A DNA stretch of 64,000 bases from Struthidea cinerea (lineage: Eukaryota > Chordata > Aves > Passeriformes > Corcoracidae): NCBI GenBank assembly GCA_013397865.1, contig VZTI01003364.1, positions 376,237-440,236 on the forward strand. The letters are read 5' to 3'. A program made the position numbers and the translations under genes. The notes beneath the pieces were generated by a model that was not told the DNA's origin, did not search any database, and was given only the letters and a program-made list of their open reading frames with translations. Below, piece by piece: positions 10,951 through 23,500 of this stretch; the stretch's first letter is position 1; each line of letters starts with the position of its first letter.

Positions 10951-13206
10951 GTAAGAGCATTTAACATTCAGTCCTGGTTATAACTGTCTAAATGATCGCA
11001 CATCTCAAAGTTACAAAGGGTGATGGAAAACAGCAGAGAGAACTTCAGGACGTCTTTAAATATCAATTGCTAAATATATATATTTTTAGGATTATAGCTC
11101 ACAGCTGAATCAAGTTAGGTATGTAAAATGTTTGAAATTCATTTAGATCTAACCTTTTAGCAACCAGTTCTTCCTGTTTTTTAGTATTGCTTTCGCATTA
11201 CCAGACTGTGACAGGGATTGTTGCATTGCTGTAACTTCTCAAATTTTCTAAGGAAGTAAGAGTTGTAAGGCAAAGTAACTTCATACAGGGAATTTTTTAT
11301 GACTGAATGTCACAATATTTTCCTATACTAGACTACTGATAAAATGTAAAGATAAACACTGTAGAAGCACCTGGTTTTTTGGACATAAGCTGTAAAAAAA
11401 AATAAAGTGATCTTTCAAACGGCATCAAGTGATGTCATGTATTTTAAGTTTTCATTCAACTAAGCAATAGGGTTTTGCAGGAAATTCCATCACTTAATAA
11501 ATGCCTTTTTTTTTTTTAATTCCATATGCAAAGCTTATAATGAGAGATGTCAAAATTGCAGTTCAGTAGAAAATATTCTGAAATATTCTTTTTCTGCCTT
11601 ATCTGTACTTCTGAAGAGAGAAATCAAATGACTGCAGTTAGTCTAGCAGTCAGTACTGGGTATAATGATTTCATGAGATACATCATTATGGAGTGTTGCC
11701 CCAAAAAAGTGTAAATGAGTATGCAGAGATCCAGGTGAACATAACAGCCAGCATGATACGGGGTTTCAAATTGTTCTCTGAATGAGAGCTGTAGTATTGC
11801 TAGTTTTTCCTTGACAGTACTCCCAGCGCTGCAGTTGTGAAAATAGTATACTTTTCTGTGCAACTTTACCAAATCTTTGCAGAATGAGATTGTATCTTTT
11901 GAAAATTAGCATTAAAATAATGTGCTTATGCAAACACTAAGAATACAATCTTAACTGTTCTCAGAAATCTGAATTGTAGTGGAACTTTTAAGAGGGATTA
12001 AACAGTGAGGAAGATTAGGCAGTGAGTGGAAGAGATGATACTTAAAACAGGGAGATTTGTTCTCTGCTACATTTTTTAAATCCTTCTTCTGTTTTCATCT
12101 TTCTCTGCTGTTCCTGTTCTGTCCTGCCTTGAACAAAACACATCTGTGTCATGAATTTGATTTACTCCAGATTCTCATGTGTATATGTTAAATACTATGG
12201 AAAATGTGTCATTGCAGCATTAATGTGAAGAGAATTCACAAAGCAAAGCTTGAAGGAAGCTTGGAGTAGGTCTGAGATCACATCTTCATTAAGTTAGTGC
12301 TTTGGAAAGATGCAATTTCTGATGTCTGAGGTATTCAAGTGTGTCCTTGGTATAAGCTGCCACCACCAATGAACTGGCCAAAGTTCTGTCCATGCTGCTT
12401 CTACAATTAACTCTTGAAGTCCTTCACCATCTTCATGTCTATGGCAGCACTTCCAGAATACACAAGCTGTAATAAAGTCTTCTTATAAATTGAAAGTGGA
12501 TCAGAGAGCACAGAAGCATGGCAGGAAGTCTAAATAGTATAGTAGGAATATACTGCCTGAGAGCTCCTCAGTCTCCATGGGTTGCTCAATTGGAAGACCA
12601 AAGATTAGCCATACATGGGTCTTACCCTTTTTTTTGGCTTTATGTCTCCATGTCAGGCAACTGTAAAAAAGTGTGGAGGCAGGACTCAGACACTACGTGA
12701 AGGCAGAATTTCTGGTCTCATCCTGCTGTCTTTGTGGGCAGTAATAAGTACCTTCCTCGTGTATCACACAGAATCTTGCGCTTGCTGCCAAAGCAGTAGT
12801 GCTCTTTTCAAAAGAGTTTGAGAGGTGGGTGCCAAAGTTCTAGTGCCTAAAAATACCATCCTAAATATATAAATAAGTTAATAAAATTAAGCTGCACTTC
12901 AAGTTACACACTAATTCACTCAGCAAGATAGGTAGTATAAAGTTTTTATTGCCTCTTGTTTAGGAAGACCTGCTGTGCTGGTAATTGCATCATTTAGGAT
13001 TAATGTTGTCATACTGCTGTAGTAACGTGTTAGTTTGGGAAATTCTATTTTTAATTTCTAACATGTATTAGAGGGAAAATAGCCATGAACTATATGTGTT
13101 ATATATGTGTGTGTATGTGTGTACATATTACAAGCACTCTGTATATTGCATATCATATAATACAGAATAAGGAGCTATTTGTGGCATTTTTTGTGCTGCT
13201 GTGGTT

Positions 13207-13334
13207 GATTTCTTCAATCACACCAACTTTTCTTGATATCGTGACTATTTGCTGACAGTTTTGCCTGAAAGATTTCTTCAATCACACCAACTTTTCTTGA
13301 TATCGTGACTATTTGCTGACAGTTTTGCCTGAAA
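13207..13334. repeat. Perfect tandem duplication, 2 x 64 bp
   Basis: Copy 1 is 13207-13270 and copy 2 is 13271-13334; both run GATTTCTTCAATCACACC ... TTTTGCCTGAAA. I see no mismatch between them, which suggests a recent duplication or an assembly artefact. The unit is not a microsatellite and shows no coding sense. Confidence 0.95.
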
Positions 13335-15720
13335 GAGATGTATCATCCATGTGAAGAACAATATAAAGTTTATTTGAAAGAACCAAGTTAGAATCTCTCC
13401 TTCTGTACAATACTCATGCACTATATTCCTGTATTTCTCTGTGTTTGAAGGACTGGAAGAAGACATAAATGATGTTTCAATGTTTCATTTACAGTGAATG
13501 TTGCTAAACCATATCTCCAGTTAGCGTCTCTAGAAGACTGCTCTTGTGTGTATACATAGGCATGCAACTGACTCTCTATTATCTAACATAGAATGGGAAG
13601 AGAACACAACCAAATATAAAAGATATATTTTAACTGGATTTTAAGAACTGAGGGAGCATATTCCCCCTTGAAAACAAAACAAAAAACCAACCAAACAAAT
13701 CATAGACCTAATGAAAATATTGTGTGCTTTCCATCCTGTGATGGAGATAAGCAACAGCACAGCAGCAGCTCAAAAATTCAGGTCGATAACATTGCAAATT
13801 TTGATCACAACCTAAAGATTGAGGCTTGTCTGAACAAAAGTAAAAATACACTGTTATAAAGTTTTGTTGGTAATCCTACGGGGGTGTTTTCTCATTACTT
13901 AAACTAATATGGTTAAACTTACGTAGTTAAGCTACATATGAAATGTTTACCTTCAAAACATGCGAATAGAATCTCTCCCATTTAAAATCATTCTATGTAT
14001 TCTACGCATTCTACACCATATACACTGCATAAGAGTATTTTAGGAATGTTTTAAAACATTTGGAAGAATTGCTTTTATCAATTTTGGTGTGAAATTCTGA
14101 AAACATGAATACTGTTCAACAGCTGTAGATTCGTCTCTTGTGAAATACGGTGCCATTTCTTACAGCTTTTCTAAAAGAAAAAATCTACAGTTCTGAAACA
14201 ACTCTCAATTTTTTGCAAGGCAGAAACCAATACGAAATTCTGTAGTGAAATTAGGAAGGTCTCATTTTTTGGTTAACATTAGTTCCACAAAAAAACTTTA
14301 GGGTAAAGAAAACCTGGATGTAGTCTGGATCTATCTGTGCTTTTCATGCCTCACCTCCCAATAGTGTACTTCTAAGAAATGTGTTGTTTAGCTGTAAGTC
14401 AACGAAGTTTGTGTAGACTTTAGAAATGCTTCTAACAGGTAATTTGATGACAGTCTGTTTTATGAACCTTTTTTTAAAACAGGGAAATTATCCTTTAAAA
14501 CTGTACCAACATGAATTTTAAAGAGAATAATAGTTAGTCCTGGGCTGGTGGCAGAATTAAGGGTTACTGCTTCATGATGGTTTACTGCTTTGAACATTGT
14601 GTAGAAATGAAGATTTTATACTGTTATGAAGCCATATGTATTTTATTTGGGACAAGGGTTTCGTTATTAGTTTTGAATAGAGCATAAAATTCACAATCTT
14701 GCACATTAAACTATCACTCCCTTTGTGAGACAGAGCATTGTACAGTGGCTGGAACACCAAATTTCATCCAAAGAACTTGGCTCCTCTGTCACTAGCTGTG
14801 TTATTTATTTGTAGCTTAATTTCTGAAACACGAAAGAAATAAGAACTTAAGAATTAGGAAGAAATAGGCTATTTAAGAGTTAAGTATTCTTAGTTTATTA
14901 ATTAGCAGTTAGTAGCAGCACATTTCCATCGAACCAGTGTCTGTATGTGGGAGCATTTGCCTGCCAGGGTGCTAAAGACCCAATGGTTGTGCTTCCTCAG
15001 TCTTCTCTACAACCAAGTCCACTAGCAAGTCAGTTTGTAGAAGCAGGAGAACTTACTAGGTTGTTGAAATGTTAGCTCAGTGTTATTATGGCTGTGCTAA
15101 ACTGCTTCATTTGTGTTTTGTAATTGTGCAGCTTGATTGCAATTATGCTACTGCAAGGTACAGGAACTTGAAATCAAAGTGAATAAATTAATGGAATAAA
15201 TTGTAAATCCTTAATAAGTGGCACTAGAAAGACTAGTTGCTGTTTGAGTTTACTTGTGAGATTCTGTAAAAATAGATTGAAAGATACTGTACAATGACCC
15301 TTTTTTATTAAATGCTCATCCTATATTTAACAAAAAGGCATCTGCTAGCTGTTAGTTTTTGCAAACAGAGTTTTGGCCATTTTTACTTAAATAAAAGTGG
15401 GTGCAATTGTTTTTAATGTAATCTCATAAGCTGCTTTTATAAATATTTTTTTAAAATCTGTATTTGCTTTGTTTCAGGTAATGTAATCCAGATACAAAAT
15501 TGCCTCATTTCCTGACCACTGTGCTCTGGGCATTCTTGAAAAACCTTTTTTCTATTTGTTTGTTTGTTTACTTTCAAAGAGGAGGTTGTGGTGCTTGGTT
15601 GTTTCAAGGGAGAGAAATTTCTCAGTAAATATCTGTTATGCACGGAATTTCTTCAACTTCCTCCAAGAACTCATTTGCAAAAAAACAGTCACTGTGAGGC
15701 CATCCAGAATTATTTTTCAT

Positions 15721-15743
15721 TTTTATTTTATTTTATTTTATTT
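15721..15743. repeat. (TTTTA)n microsatellite
   Basis: Four and a half TTTTA units follow an AT-rich run. The same simple sequence could be an old poly(A) tail read in reverse, but I see no recognisable retrotransposon body attached. Confidence 0.75.
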
Positions 15744-17137
15744 GACACCCACGCCTTTGATGGCAGGGGGTCCATGAAGAGCAGATGCAGTAGCTAAGAC
15801 CACATGTAACCTCTGATCTAATGGAAAGCCTTTTCCAGGCTTTTGCATGAAGAGCAGCACAAGCTGGCTCTGGCGGGAAGTCTGATTCACTGCCTCTCTG
15901 TCAGCCTGTGCTTCGTACATGGCAGAGAGAGGATTTAAGGCTGTTTCCTAGCATAGCATTGAGGGAGTTCTGCTGGAGTGTCACCTGTTCCACTCTGAGT
16001 ATATTTGTTGTCCAGTACATCTGCAGTCATGGATGAGGGGGGAACGGTGCAGCCCCCACCCATAAAGCCAAATTGGCCTGGGAATGTGCATTCCTCAGGT
16101 TACTGTAAGTGCTCATTTTTGAACTTCCTGACACAGCACTTGTGAGTACGCTAGCAGAAATGTTTTTCCACTTGTGTTCTTTAAATTCCAGTGGAAACCG
16201 TTTTGAAAACAAGACCAAACGTTCCACTTCAGAGTTTCAAATGCAAACATGATTGCAGCATCATACTGGCTTTTCAAATTGACTGCAGACCAAAATATGA
16301 TTCATCCATTGAAATAAAAGTACATTGCAGCGCTCATTTGGGCTGGGTAGCGTTCCAGCAGAGCAGGCCAAGCTGCTGTCCCGCACACATGCTCGGTAGC
16401 CCTGTCCCCTGCATGGGGCTGACGGGGGCTCTGGGTCCTGATTAAAGCCTCCCACAGGCTATGCCCTCTGAGCTGGCCTGGCTGTCAGCTACGAACAGGA
16501 ACAAAGACACATGTTGGAGACTGAAAATCTTCAAGATGCAAAATTTCTCCTGCCTTCCTTGTTTCCTTTCCCCTTACTCCCTGTTTTCCTCAGAAGTTTG
16601 GAGTTTGCTGTCTTCTGTTAACAGAAGACCAAGGGGATAGCAGTGAAATCAAAAGCTTGCAAATTCAAATTAAGTTTAGGAAGATATCTCATAAAGTGAA
16701 GTTCATAGCTGAGGTCTGGATCTCAGCAAGGCTAAAAGTGGATTTGGATGTTTGTGTGAATTCAAAAATAGCCAGAGATTTTATTTTTTTTTTTTTTTTA
16801 GAGGTGAGGGACGAAGGTAAATGTGGATCTACTGAAGTCTTCAGCTTCTCAGTCTTACAGATTTTAAATTACAGTAATGTAATTTAAAGTCTTGTTGATC
16901 TGTGATAGTTGTCTCACCGTTTTTCTTTTGCTGCCACAGACAAATTTTTCACATGGTGTAGAGGATAACATTTCTGGCTCTCTTCACTGCTTCTCGCTTC
17001 TCAATCCTTTCTTTTCTCTCTCTTGGCTTGCTGTGGAGTAATTCTAGCCTCTCCTTTTACTTATATATGCATCCCCTGGGTTTTCTCCAGCATTTTCTTT
17101 ATACAAATAACTGCAAATTTAAGTGTTGATTTTTGGG

Positions 17138-17380
17138 AGAATCATAGAAAATGGAAATGGAAATGACCTATTATAATACATTATTCAGACCAGTTCCCTG
17201 CTGATGCATAATTGTTCCCAATTGTATATTTTATAGTGTTCTGTCAAGTGTATTTTTAAACATTCTGAATGCTTCCATCATTTCCTTGAGAGACAAGTCC
17301 TTTTTCTAATAGCTCTCCTCATCATGAATTCCTCACTTTTCATTCTAAAATTCCTTTCTTTCATTCAGTTGCTTCTCTGT
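17138..17380 (-). mobile_element. Ancient CR1 LINE 3' fragment
   Basis: Begins AGAATCATAGAAAATGGAAA and continues ATGACCTATTATAATACATT ... CAGTTCCCTGCTGATGCA ... ATTGTTCCCAA ... GAATGCTTCCATCATTTCC. This follows the complement of the CR1 3' end and 3' UTR with many substitutions. It is older than the copies at 27128 and 30700. The right edge is vague, and decayed CR1 sequence may continue towards 17650. Confidence 0.7.
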
Positions 17381-18699
17381 TTCCTGTGCTTTTGGCATAG
17401 GGATTGATTGACTGATATTGGTTTATTCCTTTTCTGATTCTTGATCCTAAGAAAATGCATGTGCTATTTTCTACCTTCGAAGATATTTTAATAGGGATAC
17501 ACATCTTTTGGTTGTTTGACCTTTGATGTATATATATTTGTCTTACCCTCATACATTTTATTTGGAACTCCCCTCAAGATTTTCATATACATAAGCAAAG
17601 TCAATTTTGAAACCTCTGTATTTTAGCTTTCTTATCATTACATAAAAACTTAAAACTGGCATTTTTGGCTGGACAGCCAAGTCTGTTACGCAGGTTCCCG
17701 ATTATGCCATGGGCTTGGAAGCACTCAAGCTGGCTCTTTGCATGGCCCTTTGATATTATTACCTCTGATGCAAAATTGTCAATGCAATACCCCTGCTTCC
17801 AGAATTAGCTCAGTTTCACTTTAACTTAAAAAGTGCTTGAACTCAGTAGGACCAGTGCTGGGTTAAAAGTAATGTGTTTTGTTGGACTTGGGCTAATTTT
17901 GTGCATTGAAGTTTCTTTGTGTTGTGTTCCTAATATGTAAATTTTGGAGTCCTTATCATTGTTCTCATATCGCAGTCCTGCAGTGCCCCAGGTGATGAAG
18001 AGATGACAGTGCAGCACCCCTTGGAGACATGACAGAGCAAAACAATCTCTTGAGAGTCCCATGGTTGCTTCATTTTTTTGGTTCTGTGCTTAAGTGCTGC
18101 AGTTCCCAGTGACCTGAGGGCAGTTTGTATAATTAATGTAATATGTCATGCAGGGATTTTCTGCTCTGTAAGTTCTTTTCATCAGAGATATTTTCAGCTT
18201 GAAAGAGCTACAACTTTGAAATAATTATTAGGTATTTTATAACATAAACACATCTTAGGATAATAAGACTACCTGAAAGTATATTTTACAACAGAAATGT
18301 TTGACTAAATTTAGTGGATTTTATGAAAATCTGGTGAAGGATATAGGTTGCTATATACAGTATGTGATGATATCTTCCAGAAATGGGACAAAATAATGGC
18401 ATATTGCAATGTTTTGTGCCATATTGGTACACCTAAATGTTTATATTGATACTTATAGAGGAACAGTAATGTAGAGATTAATTTAATCAATTCAGTGATG
18501 TTCATTGAGTAATATTCAGTAATTTTTACAATGCTTTAAAGTATATATTCTGAAAAACATTAGAATGTTAGTTGTTTACGATGATCTACCAGCACAAAAC
18601 AAGATATTATTTTTTAGATCCAGGACAGAGATAACTTCCTTGTTCAGAACAGCTACAAATCTGTGTTTTGGAAAAAATCTCTACCTTGGTGGTAAAGAG

Positions 18700-18721
18700 G
18701 ATGATGATGATGATGAGCAAC

Positions 18722-18761
<40 letters not shown>
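18700..18761. repeat. Triplet microsatellites (ATG)n and (AGT)13
   Basis: A short GATGATGATG tract (18700-18716) is followed, after GCAACAGT-type spacer bases, by about 13 AGT units (18722-18761). The long uninterrupted AGT array is likely polymorphic in length. Confidence 0.95.
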
Positions 18762-20220
18762 TTTTCAGTATACTAGACAAATGCCAGATACAACAAGATA
18801 TTCCCTAAAACAGTTACTATAGAAAAGGGAGTGTGCCACACCACTCTGGTTATTGTAATTAAAAGAAAAAGAATCCTAAAAATGTAGAAATTCTCATGGA
18901 AAATGTACAAATCTGTTGTATGCAGTGACAGCTCTTAAATAACTGTTGAGAGCTGACTTTATAAATGTGTAGCAGGAACAGAGGAAAGAAAAGGCTGTAA
19001 TGTATATGCCATACAGTACAAATACTGCTATAAAGTCATTGCCTGAAAATTGATCAAATAAAAACAAAAGAATGTGCTAACTTTTGATCTTTTCCATATA
19101 GATGTAAAGTCATGATCAATTGGTTTCAGTAGGTTCTTTGAAATCACGTAAGGGTTCATATGTGCCAAGTTTTATATGAATCACATGATAAGGTCAAGAA
19201 ACACAAATTCCAAAGCTGACTTTATATACCCAGTCCACATATGACTGTGATACCACAATACCATATGTTGACTATAACAGTGAGTATGTAAATCCTGTTC
19301 CTGAAAGGAATTAATTCAGTAAAACTCAAAGCAATTATTGCGGTTTTTAATTGACTGAAAAGGAGAGAACAGCTTCAAGAAAATCTCCTTAAGTTGTTAA
19401 GGATGAGACAGACATTCAATAATTAACATAGCAGACTCGATAATAAATAATGATTGATTATTTATAATTTAAGACTGTAAGGCCAGAATTGAGAACACTC
19501 ATAATGAAGGTCATGAGTCCCTAAAGATTAAAAAGCCTTTTTACACTGCTGTTTTTGCTATGTGTGATACATGGAAAATGAAGACAAGAATAGCACTTGG
19601 ATGGATTTAATTTTAATGTACTGTTGCAGTATTACAGAGGGATCAAAGGAACACAATTAAAAGTGGTACCCAAGAAGAGCTACTGATTAGCTACTGAGTG
19701 AAGGTCCAAAGGGAATGATACAACTGCACTGTTGTCATGCTCTGTTCCTGAGCTCTCATAGCATTCTGGTCTTTTTGCCTTTATAATTTACCTTTCCATT
19801 AATATTTTCTCTACTGAGCAATGACAATACAATCTACTAGCAGGTTTTGAGCCCAGATTCTCTTGTAAAGAGTCCTTAAGTATCATTACTTAATCTTAAT
19901 ACTTAATACTTAATTAAAGCTAAAATTGTGTGTGATTTATAGTCATTTTATTGATGTATTTTACTCGTATTTTACTTGGTATTTTTGCATGTTTTCTAAA
20001 TTTTGTATTAGAGCTTTGCCCTCTTGCCCATGTGTGCATGCATTATTCTACACATGCATCTGTCTGTAGGCACAAATGCTATGTAAACCAGTCAGGTATA
20101 ATATTTGCCATATTACATATAAAACTTTTTAATTTTGTCTAGTCAATTTTGTATGTAGTATTTTGTAATATATCATATTCCTGGAATATAATTAATGACT
20201 ATGATGATTATCATCTTTAG

Positions 20221-20358
20221 ATCCTGGGAAGACTCTACCAGAAGCTCTGGATTATTGCAAGATTTGGTTGCAGACAGTAGCAGGAGAGGTAGATGCTAAA
20301 AGTGGTATTCCACCTCCTCTTATCACTGTGCAAATTAAAGACTTCCTTAATGGACCAG
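20221..20358 (+). CDS. VPS13B: VPS13B internal exon (138 nt)
   Basis: Acceptor TTATCATCTTTAG precedes ATCCTGGGAAG, and the donor is TGGACCAG|GTAAGC. With the single base carried over from the previous exon the frame reads DPGKTLPEALDYCKIWLQTV, then the GEVDAKSGIPPP and TVQIKDFLNGP stretches typical of VPS13B. The exon again ends with one base of a split codon, and joins the exon at 32568 as GPADINVDISKP. It lies in the middle of the protein's long hydrophobic-groove rod; no catalytic residues are expected. The exon had no ATG-initiated frame of its own and is found only by splice-site and family reading. Confidence 0.95.
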
Positions 20359-20426
20359 GTAAGCACTGCACTTTAACCTTCCTTTTCTGATGTAATCTGT
20401 TGATATGCACACATAGACACAGGATG

Positions 20427-20540
20427 GGGCCTTGAGCAACCTAATCTAGTGGAAGGTGTCCCTGCCCATGGCAGGGGAGTTTGAAGGAGATCAGCACTAA
20501 GGTCCCTTTCCACCCTAATTATTCTTTGACTCAGTGATAT
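20427..20540 (+). mobile_element. CR1 LINE 3' fragment
   Basis: CCTTGAGCAACCTAATCTAG, TGTCCCTGCCCATGGCAGGG and AAGGTCCCTTTCCACCCTAA follow the sense-strand CR1 3' UTR up to a degraded ATTCTNTGATTCT-type terminus (TATTCTTTGACTCAGTGAT). It is strongly 5'-truncated and lies about 70 bp downstream of the VPS13B exon at 20221-20358. Confidence 0.85.
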
Positions 20541-23500
20541 TAGATAATCAGAAATGTGTTGTATTCCTAGCTCATGAATGTGAAATTTTCCTCCAGCAAT
20601 TACCCTGAATGAAAGTGAAAACTGGGGAATGGGCAGTCCTGGACCAGTCATTGTTTTAAGGTCTAATTATTCATTTTCTTCCCACAGTAAATTTAGAAAG
20701 GCTGAATTTGTCAAGTTTCCAGCAGAATGAAGCCTACCTGCCTCTAGTCCTAGAAAACTGAAATGTTATTGCAGTTGTGTTTAGAAAAGATTACTTTTAT
20801 AATGTTTCTGAAGATTTTTCTAAACCATCTTCTCTTGGGTTCTTTGAAATCTGGATACCTGGCATTGGAAATTCCAATCATCCAAAGTGTTGAAACTGTA
20901 AAATTTAAAAATTAGTGATATTGTGTTTCTTTAGTTAATGTAAGTGGTGGTTTGTTAGCATTTACGTAACATGACTTGAAATTCCACTCCTAGAGCATCA
21001 GAAACTCCTGAAAATTGCATTCTGTATTTTGTGAAGTATGTATTTACAGCTACATTACAATGTAGAATAATTGAGGTTATAGTGAAAGTTAGAAAATACA
21101 TCATAACTATTTTCTCATATGCATATTTGCTATAATTTGTTGAATTGTTTAACTTATTTTTTTATCCTGAATATCCTTACTTCACACAGCAGAGTGAGCT
21201 GTTATCAGTTGTTTAGTGAGCAGCTCTTCAGTACTGAATTTTCCTGTTCATAGTTACCTATTCATACAGTTTTACAGCACACCATCTAATCCTGGATCTA
21301 CAGCAGAAATTACCTTTGCATTCCTTACAACTGTAGCATCTGAGCACTACAGAAGTACTGATTTACCTGCGCAACCCTCACATGGATGATGGAATACTAA
21401 TGCCCTTGCCATTTCATAGAAGACAACTGAGACACAGGGATATTAAAGGTTTTCTTATTATATTAAGGTTATCAATTTAAAACACACAATTTAGTTTTCC
21501 AAAGTACTTAAAAAATATAGCATTTGATGTTGGAAACACAGCTCATATTGTCTTTGGGTGAAGCAGTAATCACTTCTGAATATCAGAGCCTAAGACATCA
21601 AATTGAGTAACCAGTGAATGAGACACACATATTTGGCCCCTGACTATAAATACTGTGGTTAAGTAGCTTGAAAAAACATATTTTGCACATAGGCAGAAGT
21701 CTCAAGGAAACAATAAAGTATGTGAACAACCTCATCACTGTCCCTTTTTTTGGTTTTCCCTGCTATCTAAAGACATAATTTTAGGGAAGACTTTTAAAAC
21801 CACTCGATAATGCAGAGCTTTTGTTATATTGATGTATATTTGGGTACATTATTAGGCGTTTGAATCTTCAGACCTACTGCATGTTCTGCTGCCATTTGAG
21901 AAAAAAAAATATTAATTGATAGAAATGATGGCTTTTCATTTGAATCACGAACAGCACAAGAGTGGTAAAGATACCTACTATCAGGGACATTTTATCACTG
22001 CTGCCAGAATGGTTTTCTTTTATCCTTCTGCCCCCAGTTATGTCCTCTGTCCCCGCGTTTGTCAGATTTCCATATTCCCAGACCCTTCATTTGTGCCTTC
22101 CACTTCTCTCAAGGTGTTCTCACTGTAGTTTCCTCGCACAGCCTTTATATTTAATTCATTACACACCTGAAGGTGTTTTCCTGATGCTGTCCTGTCAGTG
22201 GGACAGATTCCTAACTAAACTAGCAAACATGGAAGTTGGTACCAGCTTGCAAAGTATATATTCACAAATAGTGTTAGTGTCCACCCCAATCTCACCAGTT
22301 CAGTCATATCTTGCATTAGTGTTAAATCTCTCCCTTCCGTAGTGTTTGGCTGAATAGGGAACTGGAAAACCATAAATTAATGCATCATAATCTTCAATCT
22401 GTTTATTCTTGCAAAGCATTTAAAACTTCAGAGATTTCTTCCAGGATCTATTCTTAGCCAAACGGCATTTTTTCATCATCTTTTTGCTGCTAATTGGAAC
22501 AGTCATTACACACAACTCAATGGTAATTTCTCTGAATTCTAATGAAGTGTTTGCCAGTGTAGTATAACAAAACAGCTCCACCTTCCCTTGCAGATTTTTC
22601 TAGCCTCAGCTGTTACCACTCCGAGATCCTCTTCAAATAAACTAACCTTTACCAAGAAGCCTTCCTTGGGGGATGGAAGTTTCATTGGATGAGTAATGGA
22701 AGGCTCATTCTGCTTGTGATTGCATCAGAACAGCACATGCAAAGAGTTACAAGAGCTTGACAGCTCCTCAGCAGGCTACTGGAAAATGAGTTACTAACTC
22801 CCCTACGGGACAAGAAGTCCCCTAACCACAGCTTCTTCCAGGGTGAGGTAGCTTGGCCGTCAGCAGGCCTGGAGAAAGTGTTACACCACCAGATCCTAAC
22901 TCAGCTGGCAGTTGTTCTTTGAGGACAAGAACCTCAGCAAAACTCCCAAGAGCTCTTGCAAGGTCAACAAACAGTATGTGTGATGGGAGACAGCTTAGCT
23001 AATAAATTGAATAAATAAAGGCACCACTGGAGTAGAGTTATGTTGCAGGCCTTGAAGGCTATTCTTTTTTGGTGAATATCTGGCAAAGAATGCTGCTACT
23101 AAGTGACCTATTTTCTAATGACATAATGTGTGTGTTTTCATACTCATTTATGTATATGTGGTTTATAACTGTAGTAAGTAAATTGCTGAAATGCATTATA
23201 TGTACTAGTAGGTGCTGCCTCTTGGTTACAGATGATCAACTGTTCTGAAAAGTCAGCACGTTTTTGAAAGCTATGCCTATGCAGACAAAAATCTGGTGTA
23301 GTAGTTGGGATAACTGTACAGTTTTCTGTGTAGATTTTAAGTGTCCAGAGTTCAGAAGTTTAATTGTAATGCCGTTTTTCTTTCCAAATACGTTGTTGGT
23401 GTGCTGAGGTTAAATTTCAAATATAAGAATCAAACATGCCTATATTTTATAATGCAAAATACTATCGAGCAGTTAACAGAAAAAAGTCTTCAAATGGTTC

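Larger units (their letters stand above)
10951..20220 (+). other. VPS13B: VPS13B intron (9270 bp, phase 1)
   Basis: Bounded by donor GTAAGAGC and acceptor TCATCTTTAG. It contains a TG-rich tract near 13096-13127, a perfect 64-bp tandem duplication (13207-13334), a (TTTTA)n tract (15721-15743), a 17-18 base T run near 16782-16799, an old CR1 fragment (17138-17380) and ATG/AGT triplet repeats (18700-18761). I see no RNA gene or additional coding exon in the remaining AT-rich sequence. Confidence 0.9.

Noticed and set aside
21962..22342. 126-codon plus-strand open frame rich in leucine, serine and proline
   Set aside because: Pyrimidine-rich intron sequence gives such frames by chance; no membrane-protein family recognised.
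22570..23030. Possible second LTR (AATAAATTGAATAAATAAAG near the right end)
   Set aside because: No paired TG...CA termini, target duplication or TATA box could be found; a poly(A)-like word alone is not enough.
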